Assembly: GCF_900156165.1 (NCBI RefSeq)
Contig: NZ_FTMY01000005.1
Location: forward strand, 310,001 to 374,000
DNA from: Pseudacidovorax sp. RU35E
Lineage (GTDB): Bacteria; Pseudomonadota; Gammaproteobacteria; Burkholderiales; Burkholderiaceae_C
Reading direction: 5' to 3'
Length of the DNA stretch: 64,000 bases
In this document: positions 51,593-60,670 of the stretch, one piece after another
Layout of the letters: every line of letters begins with the position of its first letter
How positions within the stretch are numbered: position 1 is the stretch's first letter
Notes under the pieces: generated by a model
Databases searched by the model: none
Seen by the model: only the letters and a program-made list of their open reading frames with translations
What the model was told of the DNA's origin: nothing
Translations under genes and position numbers: made by a program

Positions 51593-52651
51593 ATGAAACT
51601 CGCCACCCTCAAGGACGGCTCGCGCGACGGCCAGCTGGTCGTCGTCTCGCGCGACCTGACGCAGGCCCATTACGCCACCGGCATCGCCCACCGCCTGCAG
51701 CAGGTGCTGGACGACTGGGGCTTCATGAGCCCGCAGCTGCAGGACCTTTACGACCTGCTCAACAGCGGCCGCGCGCGGCATGCCTTTCCTTTCGATCCGG
51801 CCCAGTGCATGGCGCCGCTGCCGCGCGCCTACCAGTGGGCCGATGGCTCGGCCTACCTCAACCATGTGGAGCTGGTGCGCCGGGCCCGCGGCGCCGAGAT
51901 GCCGGCCAGCCTGCGCAGCGACCCGCTCATGTACCAGGGCGGCAGCGACGACCTGCTGGGCCCCTGCGACGACATCGTGGTGCCCAGCGAGGCTATGGGC
52001 ATCGACTTCGAGGCCGAAGTGGCCGTCATCACCGGCGACGTGCGCATGGGCACCTCGCCCGAGCAGGCGCTGGACGGTGTGCGCCTGCTCATGCTGGTCA
52101 ACGACGTCTCGCTGCGCAACGTAATCCCGGCCGAGCTGGCCCAGGGTTTCGGCTTCGTGCAGGGCAAGCCCGCCACCGCCTTCAGTCCCGTGGCGGTGAC
52201 GCCCGACGAGCTGGGCGAGGCCTGGCGTGGCGGGCGGGTTCACCTCACGCTGCAGGTGGCCTGGAACGGCCGCACCGTGGGCCTGTGCGAGGCCGGGCCG
52301 GACATGCATTTCCACTTCGGCCAGCTGATCTCGCACCTGGCCGTCACCCGTCGCGTGCGCGCCGGCAGCATCGTCGGCAGCGGAACGGTCAGCAACCCCG
52401 GCGTGGAAGACGCGGCCGGCCGGATGGATTGGCCGCGCGGCTATGCCTGCATCGCCGAGAAGCGCTGCATGGAGACGCTGCAGGACGGCACCCCGCGCAC
52501 CGGCTTCATGCAGTTCGGCGACACGGTGCGCATCGAGATGAAGGGCCTGGACGGCCGCTCGGTCTTCGGCGCCATCGAGCAGGAAGTGGTGCCACCCGGC
52601 GGCCGGCCGCTTGCCGAGCCCGCACGTACCGAAGGCGAAGGCGGCGACTGA
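51593..52651 (+). CDS. Fumarylacetoacetate hydrolase (FAH) family protein
   Basis: A 352-residue FAH-fold enzyme. An N-terminal domain (MKLATLKDGSRDGQLVVVSR) is followed by the catalytic domain with metal ligands in GIDFEAEVAVITGDVRMG and NDVSLRNVIPAELAQGFGFV, then KPATAFSPVAVTP and GSGTVSNPG. Family enzymes hydrolyse or decarboxylate aromatic ring-cleavage products. The version with LLNSGRARHAFP is close to sequences annotated as fumarylacetoacetase-like in aromatic-acid catabolism. No such pathway genes are adjacent. Confidence 0.9.
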   Translation: MKLATLKDGSRDGQLVVVSRDLTQAHYATGIAHRLQQVLDDWGFMSPQLQDLYDLLNSGRARHAFPFDPAQCMAPLPRAYQWADGSAYLNHVELVRRARGAEMPASLRSDPLMYQGGSDDLLGPCDDIVVPSEAMGIDFEAEVAVITGDVRMGTSPEQALDGVRLLMLVNDVSLRNVIPAELAQGFGFVQGKPATAFSPVAVTPDELGEAWRGGRVHLTLQVAWNGRTVGLCEAGPDMHFHFGQLISHLAVTRRVRAGSIVGSGTVSNPGVEDAAGRMDWPRGYACIAEKRCMETLQDGTPRTGFMQFGDTVRIEMKGLDGRSVFGAIEQEVVPPGGRPLAEPARTEGEGGD

Positions 52652-52741
52652 TCCGGGGCCGGGGCACTGGCGTAAGGAAACGGTGGCGTCCCACCTGCCG
52701 CGGGCAGGCGCGGCGTCAACATCCGTTCGGAGGTCCAAGCC

Positions 52742-53266
52742 ATGAATGCCACTTCTCTTTCCATGACCGCGCAGCCTTCCTCCAAGGGGCGGCAGGTGCT
52801 CGGTTTGATCGGCTGGCTGCTGCTGTGCTTCGCAGCGGCCGGTGTCGGCGGGCTGGCCTCCGCCAACGCGGCGGGCTTCTACGGCGAACTCACGCGACCC
52901 GACTGGGCGCCGCCGGCCTGGTTGTTCGGCCCGGTGTGGAGTGCGCTCTACACCCTCATGGCCATCTCGGCCTGGCTCGTCTGGCGACGCGGCGGCTGGG
53001 CGGCGGCGCCTGGCGCACTCAGCCTGTTCGTGGTCCAGCTGGCGGTGAATGCCTCGTGGAGTTGGTTCTTCTTCGTCTGGCACCTGGGTGCCGCATCGTT
53101 GGCGGTGCAGGTGGTGCTGCTGGTGCTGGTGCTGGCCACGCTAGTCGCGTTCTGGCGCCGCTCGGCGCTGGCAGGCGCGCTGCTGTTGCCCTATGTGGCC
53201 TGGCTGGGCTTCGCCGGTGCCTTGATGACCACCGTCTGGCGGCTCAATCCGGCGCAGTTGGGTTGA
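52742..53266 (+). CDS. tspO: TspO/MBR-family tryptophan-rich sensory protein
   Basis: The 174-residue membrane protein has five transmembrane helices. Family marks are FYGELTRPDWAPPAWLFGPV, WSALYTLMAISAWLVWRRGG and NASWSWFFFVWHLGAASLAV, and LPYVAWLGFAGALMTTVWRL. TspO binds porphyrins and related ligands; roles in tetrapyrrole control or stress are known in other bacteria. It is a single gene 90 bp after the FAH-type gene. Confidence 0.92.
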   Translation: MNATSLSMTAQPSSKGRQVLGLIGWLLLCFAAAGVGGLASANAAGFYGELTRPDWAPPAWLFGPVWSALYTLMAISAWLVWRRGGWAAAPGALSLFVVQLAVNASWSWFFFVWHLGAASLAVQVVLLVLVLATLVAFWRRSALAGALLLPYVAWLGFAGALMTTVWRLNPAQLG

Positions 53267-53394
53267 TCGGCCGACGTCGCGCACGTTGCCTGCTCGGGTA
53301 AGCTGGCACGCCGGTCGCCCGCTCCAGCGGTGACCCGCGATGCCGCCACAGTGCGCGCCCGATCCGCCATCGAATGCCCCGCCAGGAGACACCC

Positions 53395-54177
53395 ATGTCC
53401 GATGCCAGCCCGCCCCCCTTCAGCTTCGCCCAGTTCGTGCCGGGCTTCGACTTCCTGCGTAACCTTGCCGCTGGCGGGGCCGCCACGGCGGGCACCATGC
53501 CCGGGATGGGCGGCATGTCCAGCTGGGTCGCGCCCACGCTCAGCGTGGAGGAGATCGACAAGCGCATCCAGGAGCTCAAGGCCGTGCAGTACTGGCTGGA
53601 GCAGAACGGCCATGCGCTCAAGGCCACCATCCAGGCGCTGGAGGTGCAGCGCATGACGCTCTCGACCCTGCGCGGCATGAACGTCCGCATGGAAGACCTC
53701 GCCCAGGCCTTCGCCGATTCGACCACCCGCGCGGCCGAGGCCGTGCGCGATGCCGCGCAGGCGGCTACGGCCGCAGCACCGGCCCCGCGCGAGGAAGCGG
53801 GCGCGTCCGAGCCGGCCCCCGAACCTGCTGCCCAGACCCCGGATGCGCAGGCCGAGGCGCCTGCTGCTGCGCCCGGTGTGATCGACCCGCTGCAGTGGTG
53901 GGGCTCGCTCACCCAGCAGTTCCAGCAGATCGCCAGCCATGCGATCAAGGAGGCTTCGGCCATGCAGATGCCGATGGCGCCGGGCACGATGCCCGAGGCT
54001 GCCGCCGCCGCCAAGCCGGCCGGCCGCAAGGCGCCGGCCAAGAAGGCCTCTGCCCGCAAGACGGCCGCTCGCAAGAAACCGGTGGCCCCCCGGTCCACTG
54101 CAGGCAAGAAGCCGGCCGCAGCCGCCTCCAGCGCCACCGGCGCCCGCCGCAGCGGCGGCAACCGGAGCACCGGATGA
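53395..54177 (+). CDS. phaM: PHA granule-associated protein PhaM
   Basis: A 260-residue protein. The N-terminal part (FAQFVPGFDFLRNLAAGGAA, SWVAPTLSVEEIDKRIQELK, AVQYWLEQNGHALKATIQAL) is the conserved PhaM domain that activates PHA synthase and binds the granule. A Pro/Ala/Glu linker and a second helix (DPLQWWGSLTQQFQQIASHA) follow. The C-terminal 50 residues form a histone H1-like Lys/Ala/Pro tail (KAPAKKASARKTAARKKP) that in Ralstonia binds DNA and places granules on the nucleoid. It overlaps the FIST gene by 4 nt. Confidence 0.92.
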   Translation: MSDASPPPFSFAQFVPGFDFLRNLAAGGAATAGTMPGMGGMSSWVAPTLSVEEIDKRIQELKAVQYWLEQNGHALKATIQALEVQRMTLSTLRGMNVRMEDLAQAFADSTTRAAEAVRDAAQAATAAAPAPREEAGASEPAPEPAAQTPDAQAEAPAAAPGVIDPLQWWGSLTQQFQQIASHAIKEASAMQMPMAPGTMPEAAAAAKPAGRKAPAKKASARKTAARKKPVAPRSTAGKKPAAAASSATGARRSGGNRSTG

Positions 54178-55475
54178 AGCTCTTTCCCACCGGCCACGCC
54201 ACCCATCCCGACTGGCGCATGGCCGCCGGCCTGGTGCTGGCGCAATTGCGAGCCCAGATGGCGCTGCCTGCCTACGAATCGGCGCCCTCGCTCGGGCTGC
54301 TGTACGTCACCGACCACTACACCGCCGAGGCGGCCGACATCCTGGACCTGCTCGCGGCCGAGTTGCCCGACGTGAGCGACTGGGCCGGTGCCGTGGCGGC
54401 CGGCATCGTCGCCAATGCGGCCGAGTACATCGACGAGCCGGCCATCGGTGTGATGCTGCTGGGCGTGCCGGCCGACCAGTACCGCGTGTTCTCGGGCGTG
54501 GCACCGCTGGCGGCCTCGGGCCATGCGCCCGGCGACGGGCCCAATGCGGGGTTCAGCGCCCGCTGCGCACTGGTGCATGCCGATCCGCAGACGCTGGAGC
54601 TGCCCGAGCTGATCGCCGAGATCGCCGGACGCACCGACGACGGCCTGCTCTTCGGCGGCCTGGCCTCGGGCCGCGCTGGCGCGCTGCAGTTCGCGCTGGG
54701 CGGCAATGGCACCGTGGCCGGGCAGGGCGCCACGCGCGGGGTGTTCGAGGGCGGGCTGTCGGGCGTGGCCTTCGGGCCGGGCGTGGAACTGGCCACGCAG
54801 GTCACGCAGGGCTGCCAGCCGGTCTCGCGCCAGCGCGAGATCACCGGCGCCGACGACAACCTGCTGCTCACCCTGGACGGCCGACCGGCACTGGACGTGC
54901 TGCTGGAAGACCTGGATATCTCGCTTGAGCGCGATCCTCAGCAGGCCATCGACACGGTGCGTGCCACGCTGGTGGGCCTGTCGGCCGCGGGCACGGACGG
55001 CGTGCGCGTCACCGGCGACCTGGGGCCGCAGGCGCGGGTGCGCCACATCATCGGGCTGGACCCCAAGCGCCGCGCCGTCGCCATCGCCGACCGGGCCGAG
55101 GCCGGCATGCGCATGAGCTTCTGCCGCCGCAACGCCCAGGCTGCGCGGGCGGACCTGATGCGCATCTGCGCCGAGATCCGCGAAAGCCTGGAGCCCCAGG
55201 AGCAGAGCCTGGCCACCGCGCAGGCACTGGCCCTGTCGGAGACGGATGCCTCGCCACACCCGGCGCGCCGCATCGCGGGCGCGGTCTACATCAGCTGCGT
55301 GGGCCGCGGCGGGCCGCACTTCGGCGCGCCCAACGCCGAGTTGCAGATCCTGCGGCATGCGCTGGGCGATGTGCCGCTGACCGGCTTCTTCGCGGGCGGC
55401 GAGATCGCCGGGCATCACCTGTACGGCTACACCGGCGTGCTCACCGTCTTCACCTCGGACGCACCGGCGGAATGA
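54174..55475 (+). CDS. FIST-domain sensory/signal protein
   Basis: The 433-residue protein has a FIST N-terminal domain (residues ~1-215: GLVLAQLRAQMALPAYESAP, GLLYVTDHYTAEAADIL, DDGLLFGGLASGRAG) and a FIST_C domain (from ~220, with GAVYISCVGRGGPHFG and TGFFAGGEIAGHHLYGYTGV). FIST domains are predicted to bind small ligands such as amino acids. Its start overlaps the phaM stop (ATGA), suggesting coupled translation. Its 3' end overlaps the convergent LysR gene by 26 bp. Confidence 0.9.
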   Translation: MKLFPTGHATHPDWRMAAGLVLAQLRAQMALPAYESAPSLGLLYVTDHYTAEAADILDLLAAELPDVSDWAGAVAAGIVANAAEYIDEPAIGVMLLGVPADQYRVFSGVAPLAASGHAPGDGPNAGFSARCALVHADPQTLELPELIAEIAGRTDDGLLFGGLASGRAGALQFALGGNGTVAGQGATRGVFEGGLSGVAFGPGVELATQVTQGCQPVSRQREITGADDNLLLTLDGRPALDVLLEDLDISLERDPQQAIDTVRATLVGLSAAGTDGVRVTGDLGPQARVRHIIGLDPKRRAVAIADRAEAGMRMSFCRRNAQAARADLMRICAEIRESLEPQEQSLATAQALALSETDASPHPARRIAGAVYISCVGRGGPHFGAPNAELQILRHALGDVPLTGFFAGGEIAGHHLYGYTGVLTVFTSDAPAE

Positions 55476-56403
55476 CGCCGCCGCCGGGCAGATCGGCCAG
55501 CTCGGCCTGGTAGGCGGTCACCTCCTCTGCCAGCCAGGCTGCGAAGGCCGCGGGCGGCGCCCGGCGCGCGCCAGTCGTCGGCCACACCAGCCAGTAGGGA
55601 TAGGGATAGGGCACACGGACCTCCGTGAGCGCCACCAGCTCGCCGCGCTGCAGCAGCCCGTGCACGATGCTCAGCCTTTCCAGCGCCACGCCCTGGCCCA
55701 GGCGCACGGCCTCGATCGTGAGGTTGGAGTCGTTGATCCACAGGCCGGCCAGCGGCGGCGGCTCGGGCAGGCCCACGGCCTCGCACCAGGGGGACCACGA
55801 TTCGGCAGAACGCACCGGTGGGCAGCCCAGTACCTCCGCGGGCGTGGCTGGAAGCCGGCCACCGCGGAAATGCGGTGCGGCCACCATCAGCAGTTGGTCG
55901 TCGAACAGGCGCTGCTGGCTCAGGCCCTCCCACGGGCCATGGCCCATGCGGATGGCGACGTCGGCGCCGCCCTGGCGCAGCAGGTCCTGGACATCAAGGC
56001 CCGCCTGCAGCCGGACGCGCTCGTCCGGATGGCGCAGCGAGAAGCGCGGCAGCCGCGGCAGCAGCCAGTGCAGGCCGAACGACGGAATCACCGACACCAC
56101 CAGCTCGCCCTCGCGCGGGCGCACCCGCAGCACGCGCGTGGCCTGCGCGATGTCGCCCAGCGCGGCGCGCACCTGCAGGGCGTACAGGCGGCCGTTCTCC
56201 GACAGCCGCAGGCCTCGGCCCACGCGCTCGAACAGGGCCAGGCCCAGCAGCGCCTCCAGCTGGCGCAGCTGCTGGCTCACGGCCGAATGGGTCACGTGCA
56301 GCGCCTCGGCCGCGCGCGTGACGCTGCCGAGCCGGGCCACGGCCTCGAAGCAGCGCAGGGCCTGCAGGGGTGGCAGATCGCTCATCGCAAGGCTCATCAT
56401 CAA
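55450..56403 (-). CDS. LysR-family transcriptional regulator (GcvA-like)
   Basis: A regulator of 317 residues or fewer. The N-terminal HTH (LPPLQALRCFEAVARLGSVT, RAAEALHVTHSAVSQQLRQL) is that of the GcvA/AmpR-type subgroup. A C-terminal effector domain follows (VVSVIPSFGLHWLLPRLPRF). Four ATG codons (56403, 56400, 56397, 56385) precede the conserved part, and none has a clear ribosome site. It is divergent from the glutathione S-transferase gene, its most likely target. Confidence 0.9.
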   Translation of the reverse strand: MMMSLAMSDLPPLQALRCFEAVARLGSVTRAAEALHVTHSAVSQQLRQLEALLGLALFERVGRGLRLSENGRLYALQVRAALGDIAQATRVLRVRPREGELVVSVIPSFGLHWLLPRLPRFSLRHPDERVRLQAGLDVQDLLRQGGADVAIRMGHGPWEGLSQQRLFDDQLLMVAAPHFRGGRLPATPAEVLGCPPVRSAESWSPWCEAVGLPEPPPLAGLWINDSNLTIEAVRLGQGVALERLSIVHGLLQRGELVALTEVRVPYPYPYWLVWPTTGARRAPPAAFAAWLAEEVTAYQAELADLPGGGVIPPVRPR

Positions 56404-56515
56404 AGGAAAACTAACGGATTCACGGAGAACAAGTCGATGGTGCTCCGGGGCGCCCGCCGGTAGATTGCGGGGTGCCGGTGATCATGCCCGCCGGCGTCTT
56501 GAAAGGGAAACTGAA

Positions 56516-57139
56516 ATGATGCAACTGATCGGCATGCTGGACTCGCCCTATGTCCGGCGCACCGCCATCGCCCTGGAGCTGCTGGGCCTGCCCTTCGAAT
56601 CGAAGCCCATCTCGGTCTTCCGGCAGATGGACGAATTCCGCCGCCACAACCCGGTGGTGAAGGCACCCACGCTGGTGCTGGACGACGGCCAGGCGCTGAT
56701 GGATTCGACCCTGATCCTGATACACGCGGAACACATCGCCACACCCGGCCGAAGCCTGTGGCCGGCCGATGCCGCCGACCGCGTGCGGGCCCTGCGCCTG
56801 ACCGGCCTGGCCCTGGCCGCCTGCGAGAAGGCGGTGCAGGCCGTCTACGAGCGCGAACTGCGTCCGGCCGAGCGGCAACATGCGCCCTGGTCGGAGCGCG
56901 TGACGGGCCAGATGCGCACGGCCTGGCAGCTGCTGGAGGCCGAGATGCGCCGCGCGCCCGTGCCGGGCGGCGCGCGCGCCGGCACCCCTGGCCATGCCGG
57001 CATCGCCATTGCCGTCAGCTGGCATTTCACGCAGCAGTTGCTGCCGGGCGTGCTGGCGCCCTCGGACTTTCCGATGCAGACGGCCTTCTCGGCGGAGGCG
57101 GAGGCCCTGCCGGCCTTCAACCGCTGGCCCCACGCCTGA
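56516..57139 (+). CDS. Glutathione S-transferase family protein
   Basis: The 207-residue protein has an N-terminal thioredoxin-like domain (MLDSPYVRRTAIALELLGLP; SP at the catalytic position, then VVKAPTLVLDDGQALMDSTL, with the cis-Pro and E/D-S glutathione site). An all-helical C-terminal domain follows. It would conjugate or reduce glutathione-linked substrates. GAAAGGGAAA precedes the tandem ATG start. It is divergent from the LysR gene across 112 bp. Confidence 0.9.
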   Translation: MMQLIGMLDSPYVRRTAIALELLGLPFESKPISVFRQMDEFRRHNPVVKAPTLVLDDGQALMDSTLILIHAEHIATPGRSLWPADAADRVRALRLTGLALAACEKAVQAVYERELRPAERQHAPWSERVTGQMRTAWQLLEAEMRRAPVPGGARAGTPGHAGIAIAVSWHFTQQLLPGVLAPSDFPMQTAFSAEAEALPAFNRWPHA

Positions 57140-57194
57140 GAGAGCCGGCACGCGCTGACCCGGCAGCGACGGTGGCCCGTGCGATCATCCCGCG

Positions 57195-57683
57195 ATGCAC
57201 TCCCGCTCCGCCCGCGCCATCCGGCTGGTCGCCCTCATCGAAGCCTTCAAGGGCGTGCTCGCCGTTGCGGCGGCCTCGGGGTTGCTCCTGCTGCTGCACA
57301 GGGACCTGCGCACGGTGGCCGAGCACCTGGTGCACCACCTGCACCTCAACCCCGCCTCGCACGAGCCGCAGGTCTTCATCGACTTCGCGGCCCATCTGCA
57401 GAACGGCCGGCTGGCGCTGCTGTCGGCCGGGGCGGCGGCCTATGCGCTGGTGCGCTTCACCGAGGCCTACGGCCTGTTCCGCGAGCGGGCCTGGGCCGAG
57501 TGGCTGGGCGCCCTCAGCGGCGCGATCTACCTGCCCTTCGAGGTGCTGGCGCTGGTGCGTCACATGCACTGGCTGGACATGGTCACGCTGACGGCCAACC
57601 TGGCGGTGGTCGGCATCATGGTGCGCGCGTTGTGGCTGCGGCGACGTGCGGCCGCGCCCGGTCTACCGATGCGGGTCAATTGA
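57195..57683 (+). CDS. DUF2127 membrane protein
   Basis: A 162-residue protein with four predicted transmembrane segments. AIRLVALIEAFKGVLAVAAA, LVRFTEAYGLFRERAWAEWL and SGAIYLPFEVLALVRHMHWL are the typical DUF2127 stretches. Function unknown. It is 55 bp after the GST gene in the same direction. Confidence 0.87.
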   Translation: MHSRSARAIRLVALIEAFKGVLAVAAASGLLLLLHRDLRTVAEHLVHHLHLNPASHEPQVFIDFAAHLQNGRLALLSAGAAAYALVRFTEAYGLFRERAWAEWLGALSGAIYLPFEVLALVRHMHWLDMVTLTANLAVVGIMVRALWLRRRAAAPGLPMRVN

Positions 57684-57690
57684 TTTCACA

Positions 57691-57712
57691 CCGTTCGGGC
57701 TGAGCCTGCAGG
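57691..57712. repeat. Partial copy of the CTGAGCCTG-type intergenic repeat
   Basis: CCGTTCGGGCTGAGCCTGCA and two further bases lie between the convergent DUF2127 and GntR genes. It shares CTGAGCCTG with the copy at 2107-2126; the usual TCGAAGG end is missing here. Confidence 0.45.
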
Positions 57713-57741
57713 ACAGGCCCGGCGCAGGCCGTCGGGACGTC

Positions 57742-58467
57742 TCAGCCCACCACGCCCAGCAGCCGCGCCAGGTCGCCGGCCGTCTCCGGCCGCGAATCGA
57801 AGGCCAGCTGCGACTCCAGCCGCGTCAGGTGCTCGTGCATGCGCCGGGCCGCCTCCGGCGCATCGCGCAGGCGGATGGCGTCGATCAGCGCGCGGTGCTC
57901 GCGGCAGCCGCAGGCCGTGGCCTCCTCGCGCTCGTCGGCATGGGCCGAGCTGTAGGTCATCAGGATCAGCGAGGTGCGCGAGATCAGCTCGCGCAGGATG
58001 CGGCCCAGCGTCTGGTTGCCCGAGCGCTCGGCGATGGCCAGGTGGAAGTCGCCCGCCAGCCGGATCGCGCGGCGCATGTCGCCGCTGGTGCGGGCCGTCT
58101 CCTCCGCCTCGGCCGAGGCGCGCAGGCGCTGCACGTCGGCATCGCTGGCGCGGGCCACGAACAGCTCGACCAGCGTCGGCTCGATCAGCCGGCGGGCGCC
58201 GAAGACCTCGCGCGCCTCTTCCTGGGTGGGCTCGGCGATGGTGGCGCCGCGGTTGGGCGTGAGCGTGACCACCTGCTCGTTGGCCAGGCGCACCAGCACC
58301 GGCCGGATGCGCGTGCGCGAGACGCCGAAGGCGCTGGCCAGTTTGTCTTCCACCAGCTTGGTGCCGGGCGGCAGCTTGTGGTCGAGGATGGCCGAGACGA
58401 TGCGCTCGTACATCTGTGCCTCGGTCAGCGCCGTGCCCGGCGCGGGGCCGCTGTCCTCCGTCGTCAT
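57742..58467 (-). CDS. GntR-family (FadR-type) transcriptional regulator
   Basis: The 241-residue regulator has an N-terminal winged HTH (AQMYERIVSAILDHKLPPGT, KLVEDKLASAFGVSRTRIRP) and a C-terminal FCD effector domain (GARRLIEPTLVELFVARASD, FHLAIAERSGN). Its ATG overlaps the stop of the last ABC permease gene by 4 nt, so it is the last gene of the transporter operon. It probably senses the imported compound or its breakdown product. Confidence 0.92.
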   Translation of the reverse strand: MTTEDSGPAPGTALTEAQMYERIVSAILDHKLPPGTKLVEDKLASAFGVSRTRIRPVLVRLANEQVVTLTPNRGATIAEPTQEEAREVFGARRLIEPTLVELFVARASDADVQRLRASAEAEETARTSGDMRRAIRLAGDFHLAIAERSGNQTLGRILRELISRTSLILMTYSSAHADEREEATACGCREHRALIDAIRLRDAPEAARRMHEHLTRLESQLAFDSRPETAGDLARLLGVVG

Positions 58468-59357
58468 CGGCGGCCCGGCGTCTGGCGGCGGCGCAGCAGC
58501 AGCGCCAGGCCCACGGTGAGGCCCATCACGCCCAGCGACACCACGGTGGTGACCGTGCCCAGCGCATAGATGGCCGGCGTGGTGACGGTGGAGGTCAGGC
58601 CCTGCAGCTCCAGCGGCAGGGTGTTGACGTCGCCGATGGCCTGCGAGGTGCGGGCGATCTCGTCCCAGCTCAGCGTGAAGCCGAACATGCCGATGCCGAC
58701 GATGGAGGGGCCGATCAGCGGCAGCACCACATGGCGGAAGCTCTGCCACGGCGTGGCGCCCAGGTCGCGGGCGGCTTCCTCGTAGGCGGGATTGAAGCGG
58801 TTGAACACGGCGAACATGATGAGCAGGCCGAAAGGCAGCGTCCAGGTGAGGTGGGCGCCCAGGGCCGAGGTGAACAGGCCGAGCGCAGTGCCGTAATTTT
58901 CGAGCATGCCGTCCGCGCCCAGCGCGCCGAGCGCCGACTTGAGGCCGGTGTCGATCAGCCGGAACTGCAGCCCGATGCCCAGCGACACGATGATGGACGG
59001 CATGATCAGGCTGGCGATGCTCACGTAGAACAGCGCGCCCCCGCCCGCCAGCCGCTTGCGGAAGGCCAGCCCCGCCAGCACCGACAGCCCCACCGTCAGC
59101 GCCATCACCGCCGTGCCCAGTGCGAGCGACCGCCGGAAGGCCGCCCCGATGTCCACCGTGCCCAGCCCCTCGGCCAGCTGCCGGAACCAGTGCAGCGACA
59201 CCCCCCGCATCGGAAAGGTGAGCCCGCCCTCCGGCCCCTGGAAGGACAGCACGAAGATGGTGAACATCGGCCCGTACAGGAAGAGCACGAACAGCACGAA
59301 CACCGCCGCCAGCGGCCAGAACCCCGGCGCACGCGCCTCAGAAACCCGAGCCTGCAT
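58464..59357 (-). CDS. Spermidine/putrescine-type ABC permease (PotC-like)
   Basis: A 297-residue inner-membrane permease with about six transmembrane helices. The coupling EAA loop is EEAARDLGATPWQSFRHVVL-P, followed by LSWDEIARTSQAIGD. The N-terminal FVLFLYGPMFTIFVLSFQGP matches PotC-type proteins. It follows the PotB-like permease, separated by a 37-nt palindrome and flanking repeat DNA (59358-59498), and is coupled to the GntR regulator. Confidence 0.92.
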   Translation of the reverse strand: MQARVSEARAPGFWPLAAVFVLFVLFLYGPMFTIFVLSFQGPEGGLTFPMRGVSLHWFRQLAEGLGTVDIGAAFRRSLALGTAVMALTVGLSVLAGLAFRKRLAGGGALFYVSIASLIMPSIIVSLGIGLQFRLIDTGLKSALGALGADGMLENYGTALGLFTSALGAHLTWTLPFGLLIMFAVFNRFNPAYEEAARDLGATPWQSFRHVVLPLIGPSIVGIGMFGFTLSWDEIARTSQAIGDVNTLPLELQGLTSTVTTPAIYALGTVTTVVSLGVMGLTVGLALLLRRRQTPGRR

Positions 59358-59419
59358 AAGAAGTCGCTCCTGTCATTGATGTCGTCGCCGTCGTTGATGC
59401 GTCGCGTGTCTTCGCGAGT

Positions 59420-59456
59420 GGCACCGCGGAACCGGCTCCGCCGGGCCGCTGGTGCC
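59420..59456. repeat. 37-nt nested palindrome, copy 2
   Basis: The structure is GGCACC/GGTGCC, GCGG/CCGC, then CCGGC-TCC-GCCGG. Compared with the other copies, the outer stem is shifted but fully paired, so its changes are compensated. It is followed by CCCCCTCGAGGGGG and GGCGCCGAAGGCGCC (59458-59488). It lies in the spacer between the two ABC permease genes. Confidence 0.8.
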
Positions 59457-59498
59457 GCCCCCTCGAGGGGGAGGCGCCGAAGGCGCCACGGGGGTGGG

Positions 59499-60416
59499 TC
59501 ACAACTCTTTCCGGATGTCCACCACCCGCGTCAAGGCCCAGATGATCATCAGCACCACCGCCAGCAGGATCACCGCATTGGCCGCCGCCAGCGGGAACTG
59601 CAGGTAGCTGGTCTGCACCTGGATGATCTTGCCCACCGAGGCGATCTGCTGGCCGCCCATCACGCCGATGGTGACGAAGTCGCCCATCACGATGGTGATG
59701 ACGAAGATCGATCCGATCAGGATGCCGGTGCGCGACAGCGGCACGATCACGTTCCACAGCGTCTGCCAGCCCGAGGCGCCGCAGTCGTCGGCCGCCTCGA
59801 GCAGGCTGCGGTCGATGCGCATCATGCTGTTGAAGATCGGCACGATCATGAACATGGTGTAGAGGTGCACGAAGGCCAGCACCACCGAGAAGTCGGAGAA
59901 CAGCAGCCATTCCACCGGCTCGTGCACCAGCCCCAGGCCCATCAGCGTCTGGTTGACCAGCCCGTTGCGGCCCAGCAGCGGCACCCACGAGATCATGCGG
60001 ATCACGTTGCTGGTCCAGAAGGGCACCGTGCACAGAACGAACAGCAGCGTCTGCATGCCCGGCGTGCGGACATGGAAGGCCAGGAAGTACGCCACCGAAA
60101 AACCCAGCAGCAGCGTGATCGCCCACACCAGCAGGCAGAACTTGAAGGTCGACAGGTAGGTCGACAGCGTCACGCACAGGTCGCCGTTGTCCGTGAGGTG
60201 CGAGCAGCCCTCGAAGATGGCGAGATAGTTGCGCAGCGAGACCGCGGGAATCAGCTCGTACTCGTTGAAGTCCCACAGGCTGACCATGCCGATCAGCACC
60301 AGCGGCACCACGACGAACAGCAGGAACACCAGCGCGAACGGCGCCGCCTGCCACCACGGCTTGACCCCGCCCTCCATCGGCGCAGGGGCATGGACGCTGG
60401 ATGCGGGAGCACTCAT
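59499..60416 (-). CDS. Spermidine/putrescine-type ABC permease (PotB-like)
   Basis: The 305-residue permease has six predicted helices. LLFVVVPLVLIGMVSLWDFN opens the first helix. The EAA loop is LEAADDCGASGWQTLWNVIV-P, and MGDFVTIGVMGGQQIASVGK is typical of PotB. The ATG at 60416 (MSAPASSVHAP) starts a short cytoplasmic tail; longer in-frame codons cover repeat DNA. It is the first of the two permeases after the receptor. Confidence 0.92.
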   Translation of the reverse strand: MSAPASSVHAPAPMEGGVKPWWQAAPFALVFLLFVVVPLVLIGMVSLWDFNEYELIPAVSLRNYLAIFEGCSHLTDNGDLCVTLSTYLSTFKFCLLVWAITLLLGFSVAYFLAFHVRTPGMQTLLFVLCTVPFWTSNVIRMISWVPLLGRNGLVNQTLMGLGLVHEPVEWLLFSDFSVVLAFVHLYTMFMIVPIFNSMMRIDRSLLEAADDCGASGWQTLWNVIVPLSRTGILIGSIFVITIVMGDFVTIGVMGGQQIASVGKIIQVQTSYLQFPLAAANAVILLAVVLMIIWALTRVVDIRKEL

Positions 60417-60576
60417 GGCAGTCAGGGATGTGGAGAAAGCACCGAAGCGCGAAAGATGAAGCAGGGTGGCGTCAAAGCAGCCAATGCGAAGCGAGGCGAA
60501 AGAGCATCCACCCCGACGCGCCCGCTCCAACCCCCAAGAGCGACCACCCCGGCAAGCGCAGCGAGCCGCCGCGGGA

Positions 60577-60613
60577 GCACCCGCGGAACCGGCTTTGCCG
60601 GGCCGCTGGGTGC
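60577..60613. repeat. 37-nt nested palindrome, copy 3
   Basis: The structure is GCACCC/GGGTGC, GCGG/CCGC and CCGGC-TTT-GCCGG. It is followed by CCCCCTTGAGGGGGG and a block ending in GGGGGTGG (to 60666). It lies in the 254-bp gap between the receptor and PotB-like genes; no coding signal was seen in that gap. Confidence 0.82.
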
Positions 60614-60670
60614 GCCCCCTTGAGGGGGGAAGCGGCTACACGAAGTGAGCAAGCAACGGGGGTGGTCCCT

